Source: a virus. Taken from it: a DNA stretch of 52,864 bases. Position numbers and translations under genes: made by a program. Below are positions 18,732 to 26,618 of the stretch, in pieces (position 1 is the stretch's first letter; every line of letters starts with the position of its first letter). The notes under the pieces were generated by a model. That model was not told the origin of the DNA. It did not search any database and saw only the letters and a list, made by a program, of their open reading frames with translations. Location: the IMG/VR virus record IMGVR_UViG_3300030419_003351, positions 1 to 52,864 of that record; one strand, 5' to 3'.

Positions 18732-18759
18732 ATTATACATAGTATCGTCAAAAAGTCAA
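18732..18759 (-). promoter_or_regulatory. Orphan early promoter with CGATA spacer
   Basis: TTGACT (18759-18754), 16-base spacer with ACGATACTATG, TATAAT (18737-18732). Only 60 AT-rich bases without an ATG separate it from the next -35; it may add transcription to the same gene. Confidence 0.75.
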
Positions 18760-18942
18760 GGGTAAAAACAGCAAATCACAGAAAATTGTCAAAAAAAGGG
18801 GGTATTTTTCTGTTCGTTTTTTTTTACTCTCCCCTATTGACGAAAGACTGGGGTGGTTCAAACAAAATTGACCAAAAATATCTGTAAATGTCTTACCTAA
18901 ACCGCACCGATTGGCCCCTATATTGTGCATTTCGTTACTAAA

Positions 18943-18951
18943 TTGTGTATA
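18943..18951 (+). promoter_or_regulatory. Late promoter motif TTGTGTATA, copy 1
   Basis: First copy of the late motif, 44 bases before the first late gene (18995) and on the plus strand. It heads the packaging operon. Confidence 0.65.
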
Positions 18952-18994
18952 TTTCTCCGCCCAACATTATAATACCGGTAGGAGGATAATAAAA

Positions 18995-19258
18995 ATGCCC
19001 AAAAAGAAAAAACCAAACAGAAAACAAATCGAATCTTTATTGACCGCTAAATCCAGCGAGCAACTAAAAAGAGAGATAGAAGAAGAACTCGCCCAAGAGA
19101 TAACCGACCCAGTAAAGTCCCTAGCTGATCTTATTGCTGAAGAAGAAGAGCGAAAGAAGGAAGACAAGATTATCGCCAAACAACGCTACAGAGAGCAGGA
19201 ATTAGAGACGATTAACTTGATGGACAGAGATGAACCAAAAGAAAGGTTTAGATTTTAA
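18995..19258 (+). CDS. Charged helical protein next to sigma-like gene (87 aa)
   Basis: AGGAGG nine bases before the ATG at 18995 fixes the start. The protein begins PKKKKPNRKQ and is nearly all charged helix (KREIEEELAQEITDP...EEEERKKEDK), a likely coiled coil. Its stop overlaps the start of the sigma-like gene (TAATG), so the two are translationally coupled, suggesting it may act with that sigma, perhaps as a co-activator or anti-sigma. Sequence alone does not prove this. Confidence 0.65.
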   Translation: MPKKKKPNRKQIESLLTAKSSEQLKREIEEELAQEITDPVKSLADLIAEEEERKKEDKIIAKQRYREQELETINLMDRDEPKERFRF

Positions 19259-19779
19259 TGGATTTCCCAGAAGGAGTAGATAAAGATGAGGCCATAGCCA
19301 CAATCATGAAAATTTCTAAGAGATTGGCCCCTAAATATGTCTTTGCCTCATATGACGTAGAAGATATAGAACAGGAAGCCTTTTTAATTGGAGTTTCAGG
19401 ACTTAAGAAATATGACCCTACTCGCCCCCTAGAAAACTTCATGTACACTCATATCAGTAATAGATTAAAGACTTTTAAACGAGATAATTATTACAGACTA
19501 GACTATGGCACCGCAGCACAGAAAATACAAGACCAAAAGAGAAAACTCCTAGAACCCATAGACATTGATGCTCTATATAATATCTGTACTACAGACCACA
19601 CACATAATGACGCTCAAATAAATGAAATGCTCACCCTAATTGATCATAAACTACCAGCACATTTACGACGTGACTATCTCAAACTTCAATCAAACGCTTC
19701 TTTGCCAAAAGGCCGTAAGGCTATTATTATTGAAGCTATAGAAAAAATTATCAACGGAGAGTATGATGAAGAAGGGTAG
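19258..19779 (+). CDS. Small sigma-70 region-2-like protein, putative late sigma factor
   Basis: 173 residues. Residues about 11-80 match sigma region 2: YDVEDIEQEAFLIGVSGLKKYDP (region 2.1-2.2, where sigma binds the beta' coiled coil) then FMYTHISNRLKTFKRDNYYR (region 2.3-2.4, promoter -10 recognition and melting). A region-4-like C-terminus is at best partial (HLRRDYLKLQSNASLPKGRKAI, about 136-157). Size and missing domains resemble T4 gp55, the late sigma that reads only a -10 type element. Position at the head of the late operon and the single-block late motif TTGTGTATA support a late role. Function inferred. Confidence 0.65.
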   Translation: MDFPEGVDKDEAIATIMKISKRLAPKYVFASYDVEDIEQEAFLIGVSGLKKYDPTRPLENFMYTHISNRLKTFKRDNYYRLDYGTAAQKIQDQKRKLLEPIDIDALYNICTTDHTHNDAQINEMLTLIDHKLPAHLRRDYLKLQSNASLPKGRKAIIIEAIEKIINGEYDEEG

Positions 19780-20563
19780 ACTATCTAAAGAGGAGATGGC
19801 ATTTATCGAGGCGAATGCCGAGGTTCTTTCTCCAGACGATATAGCATCAGAATTGGATAGAGATCCAAATAGCATCCGTGATTGGATAGGTGAAAAAATT
19901 GGTTTCTCTGCGAAGCAAAAAAAGGAAGCTGCTGTAGCTAATGAACTTAAGTCTAAACCATACTATAGAGAGTTAATTCACCAGTTTAATCCTGAAGAGC
20001 TAGAAATGTTTGAGTTCCATTTCAAGAAAATGTGGAGCCAATTTAAAGATGATGTGTTCCATACAGAAGAGATGCAAATAATTGACACTATCAAACTCGA
20101 AATTCTTATGAATCGTATCTTAAAGAGCCAACAAGACAATCAGGGGCAGATTTCTACATATGAAGCATTGGTGCGAGAAGAAAAGGCGGTGGACAAGGAT
20201 CAAAGAGACATGGAATATATTATACAACTGGAGCGTCAGGTAGCCGTTTTAAGAGCCTCTCAGGAAACCCTATCCAAAGACTATAAAGATCTCCAAGCTC
20301 GTAAGGCGACGATGCTGAAGGATCTCAAGGGCACCAGAGAGCAACGTATCAAAGCGATTGAAGACAGTAAGCAAACTTTTGCTTCATTAGTGAAACAAAT
20401 CGCAACAGATGAATCTTTTCGTCTTCAAATAGGCATTGACATGGAAAAGATGCGATTAGCTATGGAAAAAGAGAAAGAACGTTTGTCGGAATACCATAAA
20501 TACGAAGACGGTGCTGTAGACCAACCGTTTTTAACGCCAGACACCTTAATCGAAGGGGAATAA
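19766..20563 (+). CDS. terS: Putative terminase small subunit
   Basis: About 265 residues. The N-terminus (SKEEMAFIEANAEVLSPDDIASELDRDPNSIRDWI) is a helix-turn-helix of the type found in terminase small subunits, which recognise packaging sites. The middle (about 110-230) is a long coiled coil (YEALVREEKAVDKDQRDMEYIIQLERQVAVLRASQ) suited to ring assembly. It precedes the large subunit by five genes. I prefer the second of two tandem ATGs because GGAG is then six bases away. A general DNA-binding regulator is the alternative. Confidence 0.55.
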   Translation: MKKGRLSKEEMAFIEANAEVLSPDDIASELDRDPNSIRDWIGEKIGFSAKQKKEAAVANELKSKPYYRELIHQFNPEELEMFEFHFKKMWSQFKDDVFHTEEMQIIDTIKLEILMNRILKSQQDNQGQISTYEALVREEKAVDKDQRDMEYIIQLERQVAVLRASQETLSKDYKDLQARKATMLKDLKGTREQRIKAIEDSKQTFASLVKQIATDESFRLQIGIDMEKMRLAMEKEKERLSEYHKYEDGAVDQPFLTPDTLIEGE

Positions 20564-21019
20564 ATGCTTGAATTTTCTGCTTGGCTAGCAGTATGGATGT
20601 TTGTAATGGCTTTGATGGAATATTTAATCCACAGATACACTATGCACCGTAAGAGATGGTGGTTACCTAAATGGGTATGGTGGGATCATGCTATAGAACA
20701 TCATAAAAACGACAGAGACGATCTCAATATAGATCTACCACTGTATAACCATCTGATAGTTGGAAGTCCTCTTATTGTAGGGGCATACTTTATCGGATTA
20801 CCTTGTTTGTTAGCGTTACTAAGTACATTTATATTTCACTCGTACACTTGGACGAAATTACATCGAGGTATTCATGGCTTAGAACAAAACTGGCTAATGA
20901 AAACAAAATATTACGAAAAAGCAAAAAGACACCATGAACTACATCATCGAAGACCAGCTAAAAACTTTGGTGTTGTGTTCTTGTTCACTGACAATTTTTT
21001 TAGGACAAAAATGAAATGA
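20564..21019 (+). CDS. Membrane di-iron hydroxylase-like protein (fatty acid hydroxylase superfamily)
   Basis: 151 residues with the histidine signature of integral-membrane hydroxylases and desaturases: EYLIHRYTMH (His23, His28), WDHAIEHH (His42, 46, 47), FHSYTWTKLHRGIH (His92-104) and RHHELHH (His123-128), with spans at about 3-20 and 65-95. Eight or more such histidines bind two iron atoms that activate oxygen. Members hydroxylate lipids, sterols or carotenoids (CrtZ/ERG3 type). The start follows the upstream stop directly. A lipid or carotenoid target is a guess; no reductase partner is seen. It overlaps the Gmd gene by four bases. Confidence 0.7.
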   Translation: MLEFSAWLAVWMFVMALMEYLIHRYTMHRKRWWLPKWVWWDHAIEHHKNDRDDLNIDLPLYNHLIVGSPLIVGAYFIGLPCLLALLSTFIFHSYTWTKLHRGIHGLEQNWLMKTKYYEKAKRHHELHHRRPAKNFGVVFLFTDNFFRTKMK

Positions 21020-22170
21020 AAGCACTTATATTTGGAATAACCGGACAGGACGGAAGTTACTTGGCCGAGCTTTTATTAAATAAAGGATATGAAGTAACAG
21101 GAGTGACTAGACGAGTAAGTGTCAGCACTACTTCTCGAATCGAACACATCCTGCATAAAATTAAAATTGTAGAGGGCGATATAACTGATGGTTTTAATGT
21201 CAGTAAAATAATAGAAGACTCAGAGCCAGATGAGATATATAATCTTGCAGCACAATCTCATGTAGGTACAAGTTTCAAGCAGCCTAGCTTAACGTGGGAC
21301 ATTACAGCAGGAGGAGTTCTTAATATACTGGAGGCAATTAGATATAGCTCTAGAAAAGACAGTATTAAGTTTTATCAAGCTAGTAGCAGTGAAATGTTTG
21401 GAAAAAACTATACAGTCAGCAAAGACGCTTCCTTGATGCTAGATAATATACTTGGAACTGTTGTGGTTGACGATCCGGGTGGTAAGGGACTATACGACTA
21501 TAAAAAATATCAAGACGAAGAGACTCCGTTTATCCCTCAGAGTCCATATGCTATCGCTAAACTCGCAGCACATCATTTAGTGCGTAACTATAGAGAGGGA
21601 TATGGTATTCACGGAAGCTGTGGTATTTTATTTAACCACGAGAGCGAAAGACGTGGGGAAAATTTTGTAACTAGAAAGATAACAAAGTGGATTGGTGAAT
21701 TTTATAACTGGTGTGAATATCAGGGGCTGGATGCAGATCCTAGACACTTTACAGTTGAAGACGATCACATATATAGCAACAGAGATGCTATCCCATGTCT
21801 TAGGCTTGGAAATCTAGACGCTAGACGTGACTGGGGACATGCAGAGGACTACGTTGAGGCTATGTGGCTTATGTTACAACAGGAAGACCCAGACGACTAC
21901 GTAGTAGCGACAGGCAAGACCGCAAGCGTAAGAGAATTTTTAGATTTAGCTTTTGGGTTCATTGGCGTTTCTGATTGGGAAAAATATGTAGTCATAGACC
22001 CTAAATTTTACAGAGCGGCTGAAGTAGACTATTTACTAGGAATACCAGATAAGGCAAAAGAAAAATTAAACTGGAGACCCAAGATAGACCTTAAACTCCT
22101 CGCAGAAAGAATGGTAGACTACGATGTCAAGAAAGAGAGATTACAGCGATCCAGCCTACAAACGCTTTAG
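21016..22170 (+). CDS. gmd: GDP-mannose 4,6-dehydratase-like
   Basis: 384 residues of the extended SDR fold: NAD(P)-binding GITGQDGSYLAELL (7-20), NLAAQSHVGTSF (76-87, typical of Gmd), active-site Ser/Thr in QASSSEMFG (121-129) with the Glu126 usual in the family, and the YxxxK pair at Tyr178 and Lys182 (SPYAIAK). Further Gmd marks are LFNHESERRG and GNLDARRDWGHAEDYVEAMW. The enzyme makes GDP-4-keto-6-deoxymannose, the precursor of fucose, rhamnose and perosamine sugars. An extra segment of about 30 residues (131-168) lies between the Ser/Glu and Tyr motifs. No fucose synthase follows, so the end sugar is unclear. Confidence 0.9.
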   Translation: MKALIFGITGQDGSYLAELLLNKGYEVTGVTRRVSVSTTSRIEHILHKIKIVEGDITDGFNVSKIIEDSEPDEIYNLAAQSHVGTSFKQPSLTWDITAGGVLNILEAIRYSSRKDSIKFYQASSSEMFGKNYTVSKDASLMLDNILGTVVVDDPGGKGLYDYKKYQDEETPFIPQSPYAIAKLAAHHLVRNYREGYGIHGSCGILFNHESERRGENFVTRKITKWIGEFYNWCEYQGLDADPRHFTVEDDHIYSNRDAIPCLRLGNLDARRDWGHAEDYVEAMWLMLQQEDPDDYVVATGKTASVREFLDLAFGFIGVSDWEKYVVIDPKFYRAAEVDYLLGIPDKAKEKLNWRPKIDLKLLAERMVDYDVKKERLQRSSLQTL

Positions 22171-22399
22171 GTCGGCTGTTCTTAAAAGAGATAAATATAC
22201 CTGCCAAATGTGTAATAAAAAAGGAAAGCGGGTTTGGCTGAATGTCCACCATATTATGAAGTGGAGTTCTGCTAGTACTTTAAGATACGATCCTGATAAT
22301 GGAATAACGTTATGTCGTGACTGCCATAAAGAGGTTACCGGCAAAGAAACACACTACATGTCATATTTTACTGAAAAAGTAAGGAGAAATAAAAAATGA
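22124..22399 (+). CDS. HNH endonuclease
   Basis: 91 residues with CQMC (Cys27, 30) and CRDC (64, 67) zinc ligands around the HNH core: VHHI (His42-43), DNG (Asn59) and CH (His68). Size and position near the terminase genes match HNH proteins that act with terminase in packaging in many tailed phages; a homing nuclease is the alternative. It starts 47 bases before the end of gmd in another frame. Confidence 0.85.
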   Translation: MSRKRDYSDPAYKRFRSAVLKRDKYTCQMCNKKGKRVWLNVHHIMKWSSASTLRYDPDNGITLCRDCHKEVTGKETHYMSYFTEKVRRNKK

Positions 22400-22707
22400 G
22401 TTTAAAAGATCAAATTATTGATGCGGGTAAGGAGCTTGCATCTAGTGGAGAAAGTGCTTCCCAAATCGTGCCAGTAGGCAGTACCAACCCGTCTAGGGAG
22501 ATTACTGCTGCGAACGCAGAACTTGCGGCACTTGGTGTATCTTCATCTTGGGGTACTGACGAAGACGGCTTTGTTGTGAACTTGGTTAAGGGTGCAGTTC
22601 CCCCTGCTCCTGCTCCTGAGCCTGCTCCTGAGCCAGAACCAGAACCATCTGATGAAACTCCCGAAGATCCAAAACCTTCTAAATGGTCTTTTGGTGACAC
22701 TCACTAG
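22396..22707 (+). CDS. Hypothetical protein with Pro/Glu repeat (103 aa)
   Basis: Residues 1-65 are a compact region (GKELASSGESASQIVPVGSTNPSREI...ELAALGVSSSWGTDEDGFVVNLVKG), followed by a PAPAPEPAPEPEPEP tract and a short C-terminus (SKWSFGDTH). The Pro-Glu tract is an extended linker of the kind that joins domains or tethers a peptide. Role unknown; the ATG overlaps the HNH stop. Confidence 0.65.
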   Translation: MSLKDQIIDAGKELASSGESASQIVPVGSTNPSREITAANAELAALGVSSSWGTDEDGFVVNLVKGAVPPAPAPEPAPEPEPEPSDETPEDPKPSKWSFGDTH

Positions 22708-23280
22708 ATGAGCAAGTATAAAGTTATAAAAGATACCAGAGAACAAGACGGTTGGTTTTTCTCTGAGTACGACAGATGCGAAGGCATGGAAGTGGGCACT
22801 CTCCATACCGGCGACTATACCTTAAAGGGATTTGAGGATGTTGTCTGTGTGGAGAGAAAAGCTTCTGTTTCTGAAATAGCAACGAACTTGGGGAAAAAGA
22901 AGAAAGCATTTTATAACGAAATGGAGCGAATGAAAGACTTTCATTTTCGTTATATGTTGTTAGAGTTTTCCGCTTCAGATGTTATAGACTATCCACTTAG
23001 CCTATTAAGTGACGAAGAGCGAAAACTATACGAATCATATAAGGCCGGAGAAGTAAACAGGCTTCCAGATTTCAAAAGATTTAAAATAGTGGAGCAAACA
23101 AGAATAACGGGAAAGTATTTAGTAAAATCCTTAATGGAGATTAGTATACGATATGATATAAATGTTATTTTTTGTGACAACAAGAACAATGCGTTTTTGA
23201 TTTGTAATAGTATTTTCAAGCGGCTGAATGATCTTTTTAGAGAGGGTTCAGATGACAAAGGAAACCGACCGAATAGGTGA
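22708..23280 (+). CDS. ERCC4-type nuclease
   Basis: 190 residues with the ERCC4/XPF nuclease core: KDTREQ (Asp9, Arg11, Glu12), HTGDYTL (Asp36) and VERKAS (Glu49, Lys51). XPF-type enzymes use GD...ERK(x3)D; here the position of the final acid reads VSEI, so Glu56 may substitute. There is no helicase or HhH domain, as is usual for stand-alone phage versions that act in recombination or branch cutting. It sits directly between HNH and protease genes upstream of terL; a role in trimming branched DNA before packaging is plausible. Confidence 0.75.
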   Translation: MSKYKVIKDTREQDGWFFSEYDRCEGMEVGTLHTGDYTLKGFEDVVCVERKASVSEIATNLGKKKKAFYNEMERMKDFHFRYMLLEFSASDVIDYPLSLLSDEERKLYESYKAGEVNRLPDFKRFKIVEQTRITGKYLVKSLMEISIRYDINVIFCDNKNNAFLICNSIFKRLNDLFREGSDDKGNRPNR

Positions 23281-23878
23281 CATCCACTCTTACGGGTTGG
23301 ATGAGAAGAATAGGGAAATATTCCTACAAAACAAGGAAGAAACAGAAAATCCGGGCGTTGATTATAGGATGTCTCAGACGTTCTTAAAAAATATAAGAAT
23401 ATTAGAGCAGAATAGCAACGAACCGATAACTATATACATGCAGAGCGAAGGTGGATGCTGGTATGCGGGTATGGGAATTTATGATGCTATAAAGCAATGT
23501 CGATGCAAGATCACTATAGTGGCTTACAATCAAGTAGAGTCGATGAGCAGTATCATAATTCAGGCTGCTGATAAACGTATACTTATGCCTAACTGTATTT
23601 TTATGTGTCACTTTGGTAGTAGTGAGCTGTCTGGAGACTTCTTAAGTGCTCAAAACTTTGCTATGGTAGACAAAACAAATATGCAAAATATGGTAAATAT
23701 ATATGCAGAAAGATGTCATAAGTCAGGAGAATTCTTTAAGCAGAGGAAAGACTCTTTGTCTAAAGTTAAAACATATATAAAAAGAAAGATGAAAGATGGA
23801 GACTGGTATCTCACAGCAGAGCAGGCCGTACATTATGGATTTGTTGACGCTGTGTTTTCAAGGTCGTTAAAAATATGA
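23252..23878 (+). CDS. ClpP-like serine protease (S14 family)
   Basis: 208 residues from the ATG at 23252 (GAGGG upstream). The fold marks are EPITIYMQSEGGCWYAGMGIYDAI (the ClpP strand-turn with GG), the nucleophile Ser97 in VESMSS, and His120 in FMCHFGSS. A later Asp or Asn completes the triad but is not certain. ClpP-like proteins serve as prohead proteases in some tailed phages. The gene overlaps both neighbours, being four bases into terL. A second protease-like gene lies at 28809, so which one matures the capsid is open. Confidence 0.75.
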   Translation: MTKETDRIGDIHSYGLDEKNREIFLQNKEETENPGVDYRMSQTFLKNIRILEQNSNEPITIYMQSEGGCWYAGMGIYDAIKQCRCKITIVAYNQVESMSSIIIQAADKRILMPNCIFMCHFGSSELSGDFLSAQNFAMVDKTNMQNMVNIYAERCHKSGEFFKQRKDSLSKVKTYIKRKMKDGDWYLTAEQAVHYGFVDAVFSRSLKI

Positions 23879-25851
23879 AGGACAATAAACAAATTCTAGA
23901 AGACGCTTGGTTAGGAATTGACGTTGATGAATCTTCGTTGTTTAATCCTATGGATTTCGTGATGCAGGATTCTGACAATGACAAGCTACTGAAAAGACTA
24001 TCATGGCTTCTTATGCGTCCAGAGTACTTTTCGTTTGCGTGCAAGTATATCCTTAATGTTGAGCTTTCTCCCTTCCAGTCTTTATTGTTATACGAGTTAT
24101 GGAATAGAAAATTTCCAATGCTCATCGGTAGTCGTGGTATGGGTAAGTCTTTTATGCTTTCGGTATATCCTCTCTTGCGGGCGTTATTTATGCCACGACG
24201 ACAAATTATTATTGTGGGTGCTGCCTTTAGACAGTCTAAGGTCTTGTTTGAGTATATGGACACCATTTGGAAAAATGCTCCTGTACTCAGAGACTTGTGT
24301 GCTACTAATAGCGGCCCAAGGAGAGATGTGGACAGATGTGTTATGCATATAGGTCAAAGCCGCATAACATGCCTGCCACTTGGCGATGGCTCAAAAATTA
24401 GAGGCCAGCGTGCTAATGACATCATAGCCGACGAATTTGCGTCAATACCCCGTGACATTTTTGAAAACGTTGTTGCTGGTTTTGCTGCTGTCGCCTCCTC
24501 TCCTATTGAAAAAGTCAAACAAAAGGCCAAGGAAAAACGTGCCGAAGAACTAGGAATTCCTGTCAGCAAACCAGAACAAACTATGACAGACAAGTCTAAC
24601 CAAATAATTCTTTCCGGTACTGCTTACTACGATTTTAATCATTTTGCGGAATACTGGAAAAGATATCATGCAATCGCTTCTAGCGGTGGAAATATAACTA
24701 AATTACAGGAGGTTTTTGGAGGTTCTGTTCCCGAGGACTTTGATTGGACTGAGTATTCTGTAATAAGAATGCCAGTAGATAAATTGCCCGATGGCTTCAT
24801 GGATAGCGGTCAGATAGCTAGAGCTAAGGCCACAGTACACACGGGTATATATAATATGGAGTACGGTGCTATTTTTACCACAGACAGTCAAGGTTTCTTT
24901 AAGAGAAGTCTTCTTGAGTCTTGTACAACTTCTCCAACAGATCCTGCAAAGTTTCCCTCTGGCGAAGTGTGGTTTGAAGCGTCTTTAAAAGGGCAAGCCA
25001 ATAAAAAATATGTATTTGGAGTTGACCCTGCTTCCGAAGTTGATAATTTTAGTATAGTTGTTATGGAAGTTAATCCAGACCATAGAAAAATAGTACACTG
25101 CTGGACTACTACCAGACAACAACATAAAGATAAATTAAAGTCAAACATGGTTGACGAAGATGACTTTTATTCATATTGTGCTAAGAAGATCAGGAGTCTC
25201 ATGAAGGCTTATCCATGTGCAGAGATAGCATTAGACGCACAAGGCGGAGGTATAGCTGTTATGGAAGCTTTGCATGATAAAGACAAGATACCAGAAGGAG
25301 AGCTACCAATTTGGCCTGTGGTTGAAGAAAAGGCTAAAGACACAGATGATAACGCTGGTTTACATATACTGAGAATGTGTCAATTTGCTAGGGCTGACTG
25401 GTTAGCAGAGGCTAATCACGGACTAAGAAAAGATCTTGAGGATAAAATTGTACTATTTCCATATTTTGATTCAGCCAGTTTAGGAATTGCTCTAGAAACA
25501 GACAAGTCTTCAGGCAAAAAATATGACACGCTAGAAGACTGCGTGATGGAGATAGAGGAGCTAAAGGACGAACTATCTATGATTGTAATGACGCAAACAT
25601 CAACGGGTAGAGAAAGGTGGGATACACCGGAAGTTAAGACTGGTGCAGGAAGAAAAAGTAGGCTCAGAAAAGACCGTTACTCTGCTCTAATAATGGCAAA
25701 CATGTCGGCAAGACATATCTTAGTTGTAAAGGAAATGCCAGAGTACGGTGCGTTTGGTGGATTTGCTGGTGAGACCGGCTCTAGATTTAGTAGTGAGAAA
25801 TTGTTCCAAGGCCCATCTTGGTTTACAGAAAAAATGGACAATATTTACTAG
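23875..25851 (+). CDS. terL: Terminase large subunit
   Basis: 658 residues. ATPase half: Walker A GSRGMGKS (85-92), Walker B IIADEF (Asp186, Glu187), and a motif-III-like LSGTAYYD (about 247-253). Nuclease half of the RNase H fold: FGVDPASE (Asp384), IALDAQGGG (Asp454) and RKDRYSALIMAN (Asp600), the three acids that bind metal. This motor pumps DNA into the procapsid through the portal and cuts concatemers. It ends two bases before a late motif at 25853. Length is in the usual range. Confidence 0.93.
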   Translation: MKDNKQILEDAWLGIDVDESSLFNPMDFVMQDSDNDKLLKRLSWLLMRPEYFSFACKYILNVELSPFQSLLLYELWNRKFPMLIGSRGMGKSFMLSVYPLLRALFMPRRQIIIVGAAFRQSKVLFEYMDTIWKNAPVLRDLCATNSGPRRDVDRCVMHIGQSRITCLPLGDGSKIRGQRANDIIADEFASIPRDIFENVVAGFAAVASSPIEKVKQKAKEKRAEELGIPVSKPEQTMTDKSNQIILSGTAYYDFNHFAEYWKRYHAIASSGGNITKLQEVFGGSVPEDFDWTEYSVIRMPVDKLPDGFMDSGQIARAKATVHTGIYNMEYGAIFTTDSQGFFKRSLLESCTTSPTDPAKFPSGEVWFEASLKGQANKKYVFGVDPASEVDNFSIVVMEVNPDHRKIVHCWTTTRQQHKDKLKSNMVDEDDFYSYCAKKIRSLMKAYPCAEIALDAQGGGIAVMEALHDKDKIPEGELPIWPVVEEKAKDTDDNAGLHILRMCQFARADWLAEANHGLRKDLEDKIVLFPYFDSASLGIALETDKSSGKKYDTLEDCVMEIEELKDELSMIVMTQTSTGRERWDTPEVKTGAGRKSRLRKDRYSALIMANMSARHILVVKEMPEYGAFGGFAGETGSRFSSEKLFQGPSWFTEKMDNIY

Positions 25852-25852
25852 G

Positions 25853-25861
25853 TTGTGTATA
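25853..25861 (+). promoter_or_regulatory. Late promoter motif TTGTGTATA, copy 2
   Basis: Begins two bases after the terL stop, 53 bases before the glycosyltransferase-like gene that opens the portal unit. Confidence 0.65.
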
Positions 25862-25913
25862 ACAATACAATCACCAATATAATTAGTAATGTTATTGATG
25901 GACATTAATCATA

Positions 25914-26618
25914 ATGAAAAAGATAGTTAGCTTTTCACTATATGGCAATAAGCCCTGTTATCAAGTTGGAGCTGTATTGAATGTTATAGAGGCTGCTAGG
26001 CTTTTACCGGATTGGAAGTGCAGATTTTATACCACAGACAATGATACTATGTGCAGACAATTACAGTATCTTGGTGCTGAGATTGTAAGAATGGATGACT
26101 GGCCAAGAGGCAACATGTTCTGGAGATTTTTAGCTGTCGATGATGCAGACATTGCGATCATTAGAGACACAGACTCAATAGTTAGCGAAAGAGAAAATGA
26201 ATGTCTAAAGCAGTGGTTAAAAAGTGACTGCCAATGGCATGTAATGAGAGATCATCGTTTTCATAACTGCGTTCCTATTCTTGGTGGAATGTGGGGATTT
26301 AGACGTATAGAGCATAACGATCCAAACAGAATAGACTTCCGCAAAAGGCAAATGTCCGATTATATAGCGGAATGGAGAACGGGTTATAATTGTTCAACAG
26401 CTAGACATGGAAAAGATCAGTACTTTTTAAAATGGCTATATGAAAACCATATAAGAGCGGATTACGGCGATGTTTTTAGACATGGCTATCAGGGGCACCC
26501 GTTTCCCGAACATAAACAAAATAGATATACTACACATATTGGCTGTAGTTCCTTCAAGGGTAACACTTGGAACTCAGGCTGTATACAAAAAATAGAACCA
26601 CCACTGGAGTTAAAATAA
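25914..26618 (+). CDS. Glycosyltransferase-like protein (DxD)
   Basis: 234 residues. FRFLAVDDADIAIIRDTDS-type sequence (about 69-88) has the acidic DxD-like motif RDTDS of GT-A glycosyltransferases, with preceding AVDD, and later ILGGMWGFRR and HGKDQYFLKWLY, which fit acceptor-binding loops of that family. The DxD coordinates a metal and the nucleotide sugar. Similar proteins occur in marine phages near structural genes. It is a single domain without a membrane span, so probably cytosolic. Its stop overlaps the portal start. Substrate unknown; could use sugars made with Gmd. Confidence 0.65.
   Translation: MKKIVSFSLYGNKPCYQVGAVLNVIEAARLLPDWKCRFYTTDNDTMCRQLQYLGAEIVRMDDWPRGNMFWRFLAVDDADIAIIRDTDSIVSERENECLKQWLKSDCQWHVMRDHRFHNCVPILGGMWGFRRIEHNDPNRIDFRKRQMSDYIAEWRTGYNCSTARHGKDQYFLKWLYENHIRADYGDVFRHGYQGHPFPEHKQNRYTTHIGCSSFKGNTWNSGCIQKIEPPLELK

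Larger units (their letters stand above)
18600..18942. other. Early/late junction
   Basis: About 340 bases without a convincing gene between the last minus-strand gene and the late block. It holds two minus-strand promoters (18642-18670 and 18732-18759), the second followed only by AT-rich sequence without an ATG, then a stretch to 18942 in which I see no gene. Confidence 0.5.

Noticed and set aside
18748-18930. 60-codon minus-strand frame (MHNIGANRCGL...), with a GLGKT-like string
   Set aside because: It covers the promoter at 18732-18759, has no ribosome site, and the GLGKT-like string is too short and isolated to be a Walker motif.
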